DNA from: Eupeodes corollae
Taxonomy: Eukaryota > Arthropoda > Insecta > Diptera > Syrphidae
Reading direction: 5' to 3'
NCBI RefSeq assembly: GCF_945859685.1
Contig: NC_079149.1
Span: 84,063,073-84,127,072, forward strand
DNA: 64,000 nt
Below are positions 21,855-34,100 of the stretch, piece after piece; the stretch's first letter is position 1, and each line of letters begins with the position of its first letter. The notes under the pieces were generated by a model. The model made no database searches and was not told the origin of the DNA. It saw nothing but the letters and a program-made list of their open reading frames with translations. A program made the position numbers and the translations under genes.

Positions 21855-24547
21855 AGAAATCGATTTAGATAAAAGTTAAATTCAGAACTTAAATTATCAT
21901 TTTGAATGGATTTTCATTTCATTCGATTAAAAGTGAAATGTAGACCGAAGCTGTGTATGTCTTTTTCAAATAATTGTCGCTTTATACAAGAAATTAATGT
22001 TTCTAAAGGAATCGTATTACTTAACAAATTTCAAGGTTAATTCAGAACACAAGATTTTCAACTTCAATGCACTTTAGTGTTATCTTTCGTACGGTAAGTA
22101 AAGGCACCAAAAAAACTACAGGTTGATTTCATGGAAGATAATCGTTCTGCTATGAGCTTTTTTTATGTTTTCAATAACTCCATCACCTTTGTTTATTTAA
22201 TATTTGTTTCACAAACATTTGCCCCTTATTTCTTTTTCTTTTTTAATAAATTTGGATCAAGAGGAGACAACTTAATGGACCTAACTAATAATCAAATTTT
22301 ATGTTGAGGTTAAAATTTTTGTGAAATTGACCTATATGCTTTGGATTCTTATTAATAAACGATAAATGCTATGACCTATATATTAAAGTGGACTCTTTTT
22401 AACTATAAACCATTTATGGTTTGAAACGAAAGAATTTGGACTTAACATTTATGATTTATTATTTCTGATCCTTACAATATTTGGTCATTTTTTCTTAAGT
22501 TCTCAAGTCCACTCAATTTAATTATTCGTAGGGCCTTATGTATTTAACCAAGCATTGAGCTTTCAAACAAGATTATAAGGCAAGGTTAGTTTATTTTAGC
22601 TTTCACTCTCCTCATTGATGAGTGTTCAGACCAACTTCTGTGGCCAACTTTTGTGCTTTTATTTTACAACAATCGGTGAGACTGCTGCATCGAGTTTAAG
22701 CCTTACTTGCTGCACAGAATGGTGTAGCTGTAGCTGTTGCCTGTAGCACTGTCAAAGTTAAAAGATACGAAAATACTATCGACACAATGAGAAGCTGTAG
22801 CTGTAGCTGCAGTACAAGTTGACTCAACTTTAACTTTTGGCGGCGCTACAAGCTACATTTGAGATGACAGATGGGGGAAACCCATTTCATTCTTTGACTT
22901 TTCTTTTTTTTTGGGAACGTCCAATGCATTTGCGCTACACCATTGTGGGCGACCTTTGCTACATTAGTGAGCGTTTTTATTGACAGTTTATACTACAGCG
23001 ATTTTTTTAGCTACAGCTGCGTCTCATTCTGTTCAAGGGGTAAGTCAAAACCAAAATGGGCCCGTGTGATAGTTAAGAAGATATATCTTTGTATAAATCT
23101 AAGTCTTGCAAAAGAAACAAATCCAAGGTTTATCAATACAAATTTTCAATTATTAAGTTAAAATGCTCCCAAAACCGATAAAAGAAATAAAAAACTGTCC
23201 ACAAAAATTAAATACAAATTTCAAAATACCCCAAAAATTTATAGGAATAAACGCACACAGGACTGACAAAACATAAAAATATTATTAAAACAGTCAAAAA
23301 AATACCAGTTGTGAAGAAAATAAAAATAAAAATAAAACTAAAATGTTATATATAAATTTGATGTTTATTAAACAATTCTTTTTTTTTGTTGTTGTTGTTG
23401 TTGCTTTAAATGATATTATTTGTTTAAAAATAATAGCTTTGCACAAATCTATGCATTCTGATGCCTTAGATAGTATACATTAGAAGTTAATGTAATAATA
23501 TGTATGTATATGTGTTACTCATATGTATAAAGTATATTAGAATAGTATGTTTCATGTATAATGTATTTTATGTTTGTTTTAATAAAAACCGCCTTTAAAA
23601 AGCTTTCTTGTGTGATTTTTATCTATAATATAATATTTATAGTTTTCACTTAATGTTCTTCTTTCTCGTTTATGCATTTCCTTGTTTAGAATTTATGAAA
23701 TTATATTTTAAAAATATATTTTCAATTGTTATAAGAAGTGCGTTTTGTTTGTTTTTTTTTTTATAAAATTATATTTAAAAAATGTTTCTTTTTGTTGAGA
23801 ATTTGAAAAAAAAAAAAACATGTTTCGAAATATTTTAACTTAAGCTGAAATGCAAATAATAATACATAAGTAAATAAATCAATGCGAAGAATATTAAATA
23901 TATTTTGTATGCTTACATTTTCATTTGTTTAGTGTTGTGTGTGCTTAAGATATAAGTATATTGAAGAGAGACAGCCGACTCCTTCTAAGGATAATATATA
24001 AGTGAACTTATGAGATTGTTTTTTGAAGATCTTTTGTTCTTCCTTTTCCTCTGACAAACTTAATAAAGAATATCATTATTTTGAGGTGTTGAAAGCTTAA
24101 AAGAAATCATTTATATGGTTCGTATTCAAGTTCCTGGGGAATTTGATTTAATTTTTATTGTTGCTGCGTTCTCGTGGAGATTATTGCACAAAAGCTTTTC
24201 ATATATTTGTTTTTTTTTTGTTTTTGTTTTTAAGCAAAGCCTTTTTCTTAGAATCAAATAATGAAAACAAAATTGAAGTACAAAAAAATACATATTTAGT
24301 TCGTTTGTTTTCAGTTATTTCTTAAGTAAATTTTGAGCTTTCTGTAACAAGGCCCAGCCTTGATAATTCAATAATCTTTTTTTTTTAAACAAACAAAACT
24401 ACCGGATGAATATCAACTTATTGGCTAAATTAAAATAAGTTGAAAAAAAATTATTAAGATAATGTGTAACTTAACTTTTCCGTATCCATTCTTCGCTCTT
24501 TAGGTCTCATTCTCTCCTCTGCTGCGCTTCACTGTGCTGCGGTCTTC
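21855..24547. other. crol 3' flank and probable 3' UTR
   Basis: No coding region. The stretch below 24548 should hold the crol 3' UTR (minus strand), since the stop codon is at 24548-24550. Many AATAAA-like hexamers occur on the minus strand, so the polyadenylation site cannot be chosen. A short GTAGCT-rich patch lies at 22725-22810. Confidence 0.4.
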
Positions 24548-25104
24548 TTAATACACCACTGGATGTTGTTCGACATTGGTTGGCAAATGTTGTAGTTGCA
24601 TAGCAGCTCGAGCTATAGCTGAGGGATCGGCTCCAATGAGAGCCAACGGCACTGAAGGCGGTTGAGGCTGTTGATGCTGTTGTGATTGCTGTTGCGATTG
24701 TTGTTGAGCTTGCTGTTGCTGGTGTTGATGGCTTTGTTGCTGATGCTGCTGCTGTTGTTGGACTTGTTGCTGTTGCTGCTGTTGTTGCTGTTGTTGTTGC
24801 TGTTGCTGCTGTTGTTGCTGCTGCTGCTGTTGACGGTGTTCAGCTTGTTGATGTTGAGCTGCTTGCTGAATGGATAGCTGCAAAAGCTGTTGCTGTTGTT
24901 GCAACTGGTGCTGATGCTGATGTTGTTGCTGCTGTTGTTGTTGTAAATGGGTTTGCTGCTTTATGTGTGAAGTTATAGTGGATGTAACCATTGGAACCAG
25001 ACCAGGTGCTAGAAGGGCGGGATTGCCAGGATTATTTGCACTTGTGCTGCCTGCAGTTGAAGTGATTTGTTGTATTGTATGCATTGTAGGGGGTTGATGA
25101 GGAA
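24548..25104 (-). CDS. crol: crol exon 8 (polyglutamine C-terminus)
   Basis: The acceptor AG at 25106-25105 completes an Ile codon begun in exon 7. The exon encodes IPHQPPTMHTIQQ, a Gln-rich region with more than 20 consecutive Gln encoded by mixed CAG and CAA (about 24760-24830), and the conserved end ARAAMQLQHLPTNVEQHPVVY-type tail. TAA is at 24550-24548. Mixed codons make the tract less prone to slippage than pure CAG. Confidence 0.95.
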
Positions 25105-28100
25105 CTGAAATGCAAAGAAATTCAATTTCATTGTCGGTACAGGCAGAAAAAAAAAATACAACAAAAATTAAAACAAGTTAAGAAATTTGTAATAATCATT
25201 GATCGAAATTTGTATAACAATGCCACTTCTGAGTTCTACTTTAAAAGATTTAAAGAGAGTGCATTTACTCACCGTTTTCAATTTTCATACTTAAATTCAT
25301 AATAAATTACTAAAAGCTTAGGAAATCACACACAATTTAAAACTATCCTTAAAACATATAATGCTCTAAATTTTTTGACAATTTTACATTAAAAAAAGAA
25401 AAAGATACTTTAACTCACTTATAATCGGTTTGATTTCCTGTTTGATTTGGGTCAGAAGCCCGGGTAAAGGTGTTGGAGGTGGTGGCATAACAGCATCCGG
25501 ATGATTCATCTTCATGTGACGCTTGAGATTCCCTCTCTCCACAAATGCCTTGCTGCACATGGTGCAAGCATGTGGCTTTTCTCCAGAATGGGATCGCATA
25601 TGCGATACTAAATGACCTGAGAAAATTGAACATTGAAAATTATAGAAGAGCTACTTTAATAGAAACTAGAATTGTATCAAGTACCTTTGCAAATGAAATT
25701 TTTCGGACATTTCTCGCACGAAAATGGACGCTCACACTCCTGACCTTTGGTGTGGCTACGTTGATGGAAGAGCAAGTTGCCTTTGAGAGGGAAACTCTTT
25801 CCACATGTCTCGCAAGCAAAGGGTCGGTCTCCGGTATGACAACGCGACATATGATTGATGAGATGCTCCTTGCGTGTGAATGGCTTGTTGCACACATTGC
25901 AGCAGTGCGGATTGTCACTCGAATGCTGCCGCATATGGTTGTTCAAATGCTCTTTACGTGTGAACGTCTTTTGGCAGTATTCGCATTTGTGGGGCGAATC
26001 GCCTGTATGCAACCGGATGTGATTGGTTAAATGTTCCTTGCGTGTAAAGGTTTTTTTGCAATAGGTGCAACGATGTGGCGACTCTCCCGTATGTTGACGC
26101 ACATGATTGGTAAGATGCTCTTTCCGGGTGAAGGTTTTCGTGCAATAGGTGCATTTATGTGGCGATTCTCCAGTATGTTGACGGATGTGATTTACCATAT
26201 GATCCTTTCGTGTAAAAGCCTTGGTACAGTAGGTGCACTTGAAGGGTGTTTCGCCTGTGTGTTGACGAATGTGATTCACTAGGTGTTCCTTACGAGTGAA
26301 GGTCTTCAAGCAATAGGTGCAGCGATGTGGTGACTCACCCGTATGTTGGCGGACATGGTTCAATAGGTGCTCCTTCCTGGTGAACGTCTTCGCACAGAAA
26401 TCACAGCGATGAGGGGTTTCTCCTTTGTAAAATAACAAACAAACACTAAGTATTTTCGCAAATCAAAGGATTGTATGAGTAAAACCTACAAACTATATGT
26501 TAAAAAACTACAAGCTCTTAAAGAACCGAGTGCTTGTGACTTAAAGCTTTCAACCATTTCAGTAATGGATGGGGAACGGAACGGCTAATTTAAGAAGCAC
26601 TATTCATAACCAGAAAAACTCTTGTAGAATTTGCCAAGTGCCAAGATAAATAATTTGATATGAATTGTAATTATTCTGGAAAGTTCATGAAATATCTTCA
26701 AGCCTTTAAGAGAACGCGAAACAAAGAGTATTGGACAAAGTAGAACTACAATTTATAAAAGTCTTAGTATCCAAGATAATCGAGTTTTGAAAAAAAAAAA
26801 AATCCACAAAATGTACATTATGATATATCGTTGGAAAGGTACTGATCCCTAGATTACGAATTTGTTGTTTTCAATGCTCTAGGACGCTTAGTTTCCGAGA
26901 TAATCGACTTCAAAAAAAAAAAAAACAGAAAACATTTATTAACAAATTGAAATTACCTGTATGCCATAAAATATGGTTGGTAAAATGTTCCTTTCTGCTA
27001 AAACTCTTGCCACAAATCTCACATCGAAATGGTGTATCATTCGTATGTGATCGCATATGATTGGCTAGGTGTTCCTTCCTCGTATATTTCTTGCCACAAA
27101 TATCGCACTGATGTGGTGTTTGACCTGAAAATAAACGAGAGCGCGATGCGTTTTGTTAAAACTATCTTTACACCATACAAAAAAATGCCTCTCCAACCTG
27201 TGTGCCACATGTAATGGTTAACATAGTGTTCTTTCCTCGTAAAAGATTTCTTACAGATATCGCAACGATGTGGAGTCTCGCCAGTATGTTTGCGCACATG
27301 ATTCACCATGTGTTCTTTACGTGTAAATGTCTTTGCACAATACTGGCAACGGAACGGCGTTTCACCAGTATGACTCCGAAAATGGTTATCCAAGTGTTCT
27401 TTGCGGGCAAAAGTCTTTTGGCATATAGTACACGCAAAAGGCTTGTCCGTCGAATGGCGTTTCATGTGCCGCTCCAAGCTGGCATTATTGGCAAACACAT
27501 TGAAGCAAATCACACACGTAAACATGGGTCCACCAATGTGGATTTTTCCATGACGTGTGAGATCTTGCGACGTGGTGAATCCTTGTCCGCAAACTTGACA
27601 ATTAAATGGTTTTCGTTCACTATGATAACGTCGATGCACAATTAACTGATAACGAAATTGAAACATTTTTCCGCAAATGTCACAAATATGCGTGCCCCCC
27701 ATGATCGGTGTCCCATCCGGTGCAAGCAGGGGCGTATTCTGATCAACACCCATCCCTTGATTTTCCATCTTGGGTAGGATTAGTTCACCAGGTGCAGCGG
27801 GAACACCAGCGGCACCTGTGGGTGGAACTGTTTGGGAACCAGTTCCCGAACTGGTTAGGCTATTGGTAGGCACTATCGAGTTGCCATTAGTCGACGGTGG
27901 TGGAGGTAGTGTGCCAGAAACAGAACCACTCACAGATGTGTTTCCGCCAGCATTTGAAGTCGATACATTTGTAGTAGGATGAGTTACCGTGTGCGATATT
28001 TGCTGTTGATTTATTACTTCCCCATGGATCTTGCCAAAGACTTCGTGATATGATAAAAATTGACTCAAATCTTCAATATTGACTTTATACATTTCAACAC

Positions 28101-31100
28101 CGTGGGGCGGTTTGCTTTCTTGATCGTTACCTCCTCCACTACTACCTGTACCAGGACCTGAACCAGGTTGCAGTTTCACCATTTGACTACCACCTGGTTC
28201 AGTTGATTGGCCATTGTTACTAGCGTTGCCACCACCACTGCCAGTGTTCATCTTTGAAGAAATGGAAGATGCTGGATTTACATGTGCCATATGTATGTTT
28301 GGTTTCCCATTGGCAAAGGGTTTCTCCTCTTTAATGTCCTGCATACCATGTGAGACGTGTCGATTGTCGTCGCCAGACATCGTTCCTAAGGATATAAAAC
28401 CTTATTATTACAAAATATTCGTAATTTCTTTCTAATTTAAATTTAAACATTGGGCACCAAATAATCCGGCACACCCTCTACCTGGGGAATCTGATTCGAT
28501 TTTTCTCAAAAAAGTATAAAACTTCAAAACTATTAAGACGTTAAGACCCACAGAAAGTGTAAGTTTAAATTTGGTAATTGTAAGTTTTATTCGTTTTTAG
28601 AAAATCGATTGAGAGCAATCGAAAGATAGCGAGTGGCCCAATTCATTACCTGACCAGTATATTGTACATTATATTGTTGTGTTAAATTAAAAAAAAATAT
28701 ATATACTCGTGTTTTTACCATGCACGTGTAAAGAATCAGGATGACGTGGGCCTGCAATTATTGTGCCGTTTGGAAGCTGATGCTGGTTCATACCCGTATT
28801 TATCATTGGATTAGGTATTTGTAGGGATGTGGCACCAACAGACGAGACTATATGAGCTGATGGCGACTGAGTGTGCGAGTTTGATGCTAGTTGCTGTTGT
28901 TGATCTTGCTGCTGCTGCTGTTGCTTAGAGTTGTTTGCTGCCTTAGCCGCCGAAGCACTTGAATGCGATGATATCGGAGGCGGTATTGAAGGAACTGCTG
29001 ATGTTGTTGGTGTTACACCAATGTTGTATGGCGGTTGACCGGAACCCTGAAAAAGATTCGTAACGACCCAGTATTTTCCAAGCTGAAACGAGACACAGCC
29101 TATGTTAGTAAGTTTTTCCATTAATATTAAGTGTTCTGTAATGTTTGGTAACGGAAAAGATTTGTTTAATGTTAACTCTATGTGCCGCACAATTGCAACT
29201 TGTAATGCAGCTAGCTTATAAATAAGATCACAACACCTACATACGAGTAACAATAGAATATACAAAAACAGACGCTTATTTTGTTTTCTATTCTATTTAA
29301 ATGTTTTGTAATTGCAAAGCGAAAAGTCTTTATTTTACCGCATTGTTTTTTCCTTCTAGTTTAATATTATTATTAATTTATTATTATATTTAAACATCGA
29401 TTTTCCCTTAACAAAACTTGTCTATATGTAAATTGTCAAATAATTTAGTTTCTTTCCAGCAAATGTCTGTTAAATATTTAGAAATTACAAGTTTTAGTTT
29501 CCAGTTATATAACGAACTTATTTGAATACACTTTTTAAAAAATTAAGTGTTTATTTCACAAAAATCGAAACCGTTTACATCTATTTTTATATAATAAGCG
29601 CGTGCATCCAGAAAATGCACTTCTGATGATGGAACAATACGACGCAAGTCTGAACAAAATTGAAAAAGCATTAAAGGAGCACCGAAAAACAGTCAAAGGA
29701 AAACTGAATATAGTTAACCTTGGTTTGTCAAGCAATGCATACAGGCGAGAAGCCTTTCTTACGCTTGGATGAGCCCATATCGGAAGTATAATACACATTT
29801 TGCAAAGGACCGTTACATGGAGTATAATCAGAATTATAAACTTCTCTGCCGAAGAAAGAAAAAAGGTTGTTCGGGAGCCCAAGCATATCAGCTTGCAAAG
29901 TGTAACAAGTCGTCTGAGTTTTGGAACCTGATCCAAAAAATTAATAGAACAAAATATACTATTAACAAATTACTAGGAATTGTTAAACCCAGATGCGCCA
30001 AATAGGTTTTATATTCAGTATGCCAAACCTGGTTTCAAAAATAATATTTTAGATGCACCAATTTCAAGGGAAGAAGTGTTTATATCGACAAACAATCAAA
30101 AGAATGAAAAGGCTGCGGGCTCAGATGATACACCCGCAGAATTCTACAGATATGGTACAAACACTCTTCTTGTATCTCTAATAGCAGTATACAACCAGAT
30201 CTTAGATGGAGGATCCATCCCAAACCAGTTCAGTTGTGCCTTGATTTTCCCAATCTACAAGAAGGGAAGCACTGAAGTTCAGGAAAACTACAGAGGAATC
30301 TCGTTTTTGAACACGCCATAATGGATATTTACTTCGATTCTGCTCAGGCGTTTAAATAAATGGATACACTCTATTAATCTGCTCAGTGAGTTCCAAGCTG
30401 GCTTCATATCGGGATACTCCACCATCGATCACATTTTTGTACTCCGCTCGATTGCTGACTCGTTTCTATCGAGAAATAAGAAACTATTTGCATTCTTCGT
30501 TGATTTCAAAGCTGCTTTCGACACCGTGGATCGCAAGGACCTATTTTACAAGCTTTACCAGTTAGGAATGTCGCTTAAGTTCGGTAGAGTATTGGAAAAT
30601 TTATACAAGACTACCAAAGCATCAGTGTGGAATGGCCAATGCTTATCAGAGTGGTCCCAAAAGAAATCAGGAGCACTCTTCATTGATCAAATCGTCGAAG
30701 CATTACCAAACTGAATCCAGTATGCAGGCGTTAACTTTAAAGCTCTTCTTTTCGCTGACGATAAATAAGTTTGCTGAATATTGTAAAAGGTGGAACCTAG
30801 TGGTAAATTTAAGTAAATACAAAGTGATGGTTTTTAAGAATGGCGGAGTAAGATCGGGTGTAAGTGAGCAATGGCACCATGATGGTGAAAGAGTAGAGTT
30901 GGTGAAAGAATACAAATGTCTAGGAGTCTGCTTTACTAAGAACTTGAGCATGGAAAAACATCTCACTGACAAACTTGTTAAGGCGAAAACAGCTATAAAC
31001 GTAGCATGGAAACAATGTTTTAATAATTAAAAAATACGCATTCCAGTAATTTCAGGGTCTTTGAAGCTGTATCGGGATCAATTATGTTTTATGCGGCGCA

Positions 31101-34100
31101 AGCTTGGGGAGGTCTGAAATATGAACAAGTGGAAAAACTGCTTAGATTTTACATTAAACGGAACGTTCCACCTTCCTTCGAGTACGCCAAAGTACAAGAT
31201 CATGTTGGAATTAGGTCTTTCGCCAAATAAAAACACTCAAGCTGCAGGTCGATTACATCCTCAAAGCTCTGGATATGCCAAGTTATCGTCTCCCAAAAAA
31301 AGTAGTTCTTCAAACAATCCAATCCCGAAGTGGATGGCTTAAAGACTGGTTAGAACTTGCCGAGCAGGTGGATGTTGACCTAAATTACAGTAACCTCTCC
31401 CCTCTTGGAAAACAACTTTATATCGCCTAATAGCTCGTCTGGATAAAGCCTCAAGAGAACAATACACGGAGCAACAGACTAGACTACGATCTCCGGGAAA
31501 GAAACTACTTCCACCATCGAACAAATTTCGTGCAAGTTCCGGCTAAGACGAGAACTCCTTAATCTGAACTACATTCATCACCGCGATGACTTATCGACTG
31601 ACCGAAAAAGTCAACACATTTAAACCAATAGTTAGTTCGTTGTGATATCTACGATAGAACTAAAGATCTACCATACTTGTTAAAACTATTTGGTGACAGT
31701 AATAAAGCGATTGAGGCACTAAATTTCGGAATTTCTCTATCACTAGAATTATTGTAGTAGTAGGAGAAGTCTTCTAAGCAAGATCTTCGGTTTTGTAATA
31801 GGGTACGACATGAACATAGAATGTCAGACTTTGTTGTCTCCTCTCCTTCTTCATCTATACATCTTTGGAAAAATTACTGCAGGAGCTCCTGTCCTGTAAG
31901 GACACCCACCTATAACAGAGCTGCACAATCTACCAACAAAAATGAGTTGCTTCGAGAATTTAGCTATAACATTGGCCAGATTAGTTTACAAGTATCTAGG
32001 GGTATATAACGATGTTAAATTTGTTGCCTAACGAAGGTAAAATTGTTCCATTTTTTGCAAGTTCGTGGAATGCAGTTTCCTGGAATGTTTCAATGACCCG
32101 GCACTCAAATAAGGTGAATGTTGAACTATTCTCCCATCTTCACAAGAGATGATGGACAGTTTCGAAGACAAGGTGTAAAAATCTATGGAATCAATAAAAA
32201 AAATTACTGATAAAATCAACAACCAAAAAGAAAACACAATCATTTTAGTTTCAGGATCGAAGCTGGTGGCTGTTTAATAATTTTAATTTAATGCACTGAT
32301 TACTTTAAATGCTCATTAGTAAAAATTTCCAGATTCCTGATGTTTTAATTTTTCCTGGCCCTAGGGAGAGATTACCATAGTTTACTTCTCTCGATCAAAG
32401 TCGAATAAAATGACATTAAAAAGGGTGAGAGACAAGCGACATAACGAATTTAATGTCACTAATTATTAGAAAGCTTTTCTTTGAATACTATCCAAGAGAC
32501 TGAGCTACTGGAGTACCTGCCTTGAGATCAGACTTATACTCAGTGCATAGATCAACAGTGTCAACGGTTGAATCGATGATTCAATTTTGTAATGTGCATT
32601 TACTAAATTAGTTGTAAATATCATGTATCTATAGAAGAAGTACGAGGGGCGTTCAATATATTCTCGGTATCGGGGTGAAGCTGTGTATAAATTGACTTAT
32701 TTATCAAGTAATACTATTATTTTAGTGCATTCATGTAAAATTTCATATAAATGTGATTATTATTAACCGTTAAATCTCTATTTAAACTGAATCATAATGG
32801 CAACTGAGACGATGATGGTGAAAACTGAGCATCGCGCTGTAATTAAATTTCTCACTAAGCAAGGAAAAAGTCAAAAAACTATTCATGAAGAAATGGTGGC
32901 AATTTACCATGATTCCGCACCTTCATTATCAACTGTGCAAAAGTGGTCAAGTAAGTTCAAGAGAGCATTGAAGACGACCCCCGCTCCGGCGCCCCGGCTA
33001 GTGCTTGTACGAGAGAAAGCATCAAAGAAGTGGAAAAACTTGTTCTCGAAGATGCCCGAATAAAGGTGAAAATGATGGCAGAGATCACCAAGCTTTCGAC
33101 TGGTACCATTCACACCATCCTTCATGACCATCTTAACATTTCAAAGGTCAGTGCAAGGTGGGTGCCACGAATGCTCACAGCGCCAGCGCCTCAGAAAAAA
33201 GTGAGAATCGCATGCTGTAGAGAGCTTTTGTAGATGTGTAGTGAGAACGCGGACGGTGTTATGCATCGGATTGTTACTGGGGACGAAACATGGGTTCACC
33301 ACTATGACCCTGAAAGCAAACAAGAGTCCATGCAGTGGCATAAAAAAGGAACAGACCCCCCGAAGAAGTTCAAAGTCACTCCGTCTGCCGGGAAGCTCAT
33401 GGCCACAGTTTTTTGGGACTCAAAGGGAATCTTACTCATTGATTACAAAAAAAAAGGTGAAACCATCAACGCCAAATCCTACGCTTCCACTTTGCATAAT
33501 TTGCGGGAGGAAATTAAAAAGAAAAGACGGGGTAAACTCGCAGCGGGTGTGTTGCTTCTTCATGACAACGCTCCTGTTCACACAGCGCGAGTTTCCAAGG
33601 CTGCTGTGCGAGATTGTGGTTTTGAAGAAATTCAACATCCACCCTATAGTCCAGACCTTGCCCCTAGTGATTACTTCTTGTTTCCGGATAAGTTGTAACA
33701 AATGCATTGATGTTAGGGGAGATTATATTGAAAAATAAAAACAATTTAAATTGAATTCGCATTTTCCTTCATATCGATACCGAGAATATATTGAACGCCC
33801 CTCGTACATTCAATGAAATAAAAAGAAAGTTGGTAAGCCGCGTAAAACTCTATTTCGTTGTACAGTGGACGTTTCTCGAAAACACAACATGATTCAAATA
33901 AATAATTATTTTTTAGACACGGTAAAATTTTTCAGATCAATTTTATTCTTCAAGATCAGCTATTTTAAGATTTTAGGATAAAAAAGTAGCTATGCATTTC
34001 ATTCATTCATTCATTCATTTGTAAATTTGTGTTTAAAAAAAAAGCTATAGCTAAGAGAAGTTCTAAGGCCCTTTTGCTGATACGAAACATATTTATGTTA

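Noticed and set aside
24682..24978. Plus-strand Val/Ala- and Leu-rich frames
   Set aside because: They are the antisense of the CAG/CAA polyglutamine tract in crol exon 8.
25545..26282. Plus-strand open frames over the zinc-finger exons
   Set aside because: Antisense shadows of the repeated finger codons, without their own domains.
27202..28435. Plus-strand open frames opposite crol exon 4
   Set aside because: Antisense to coding sequence and crossing the real intron boundaries.
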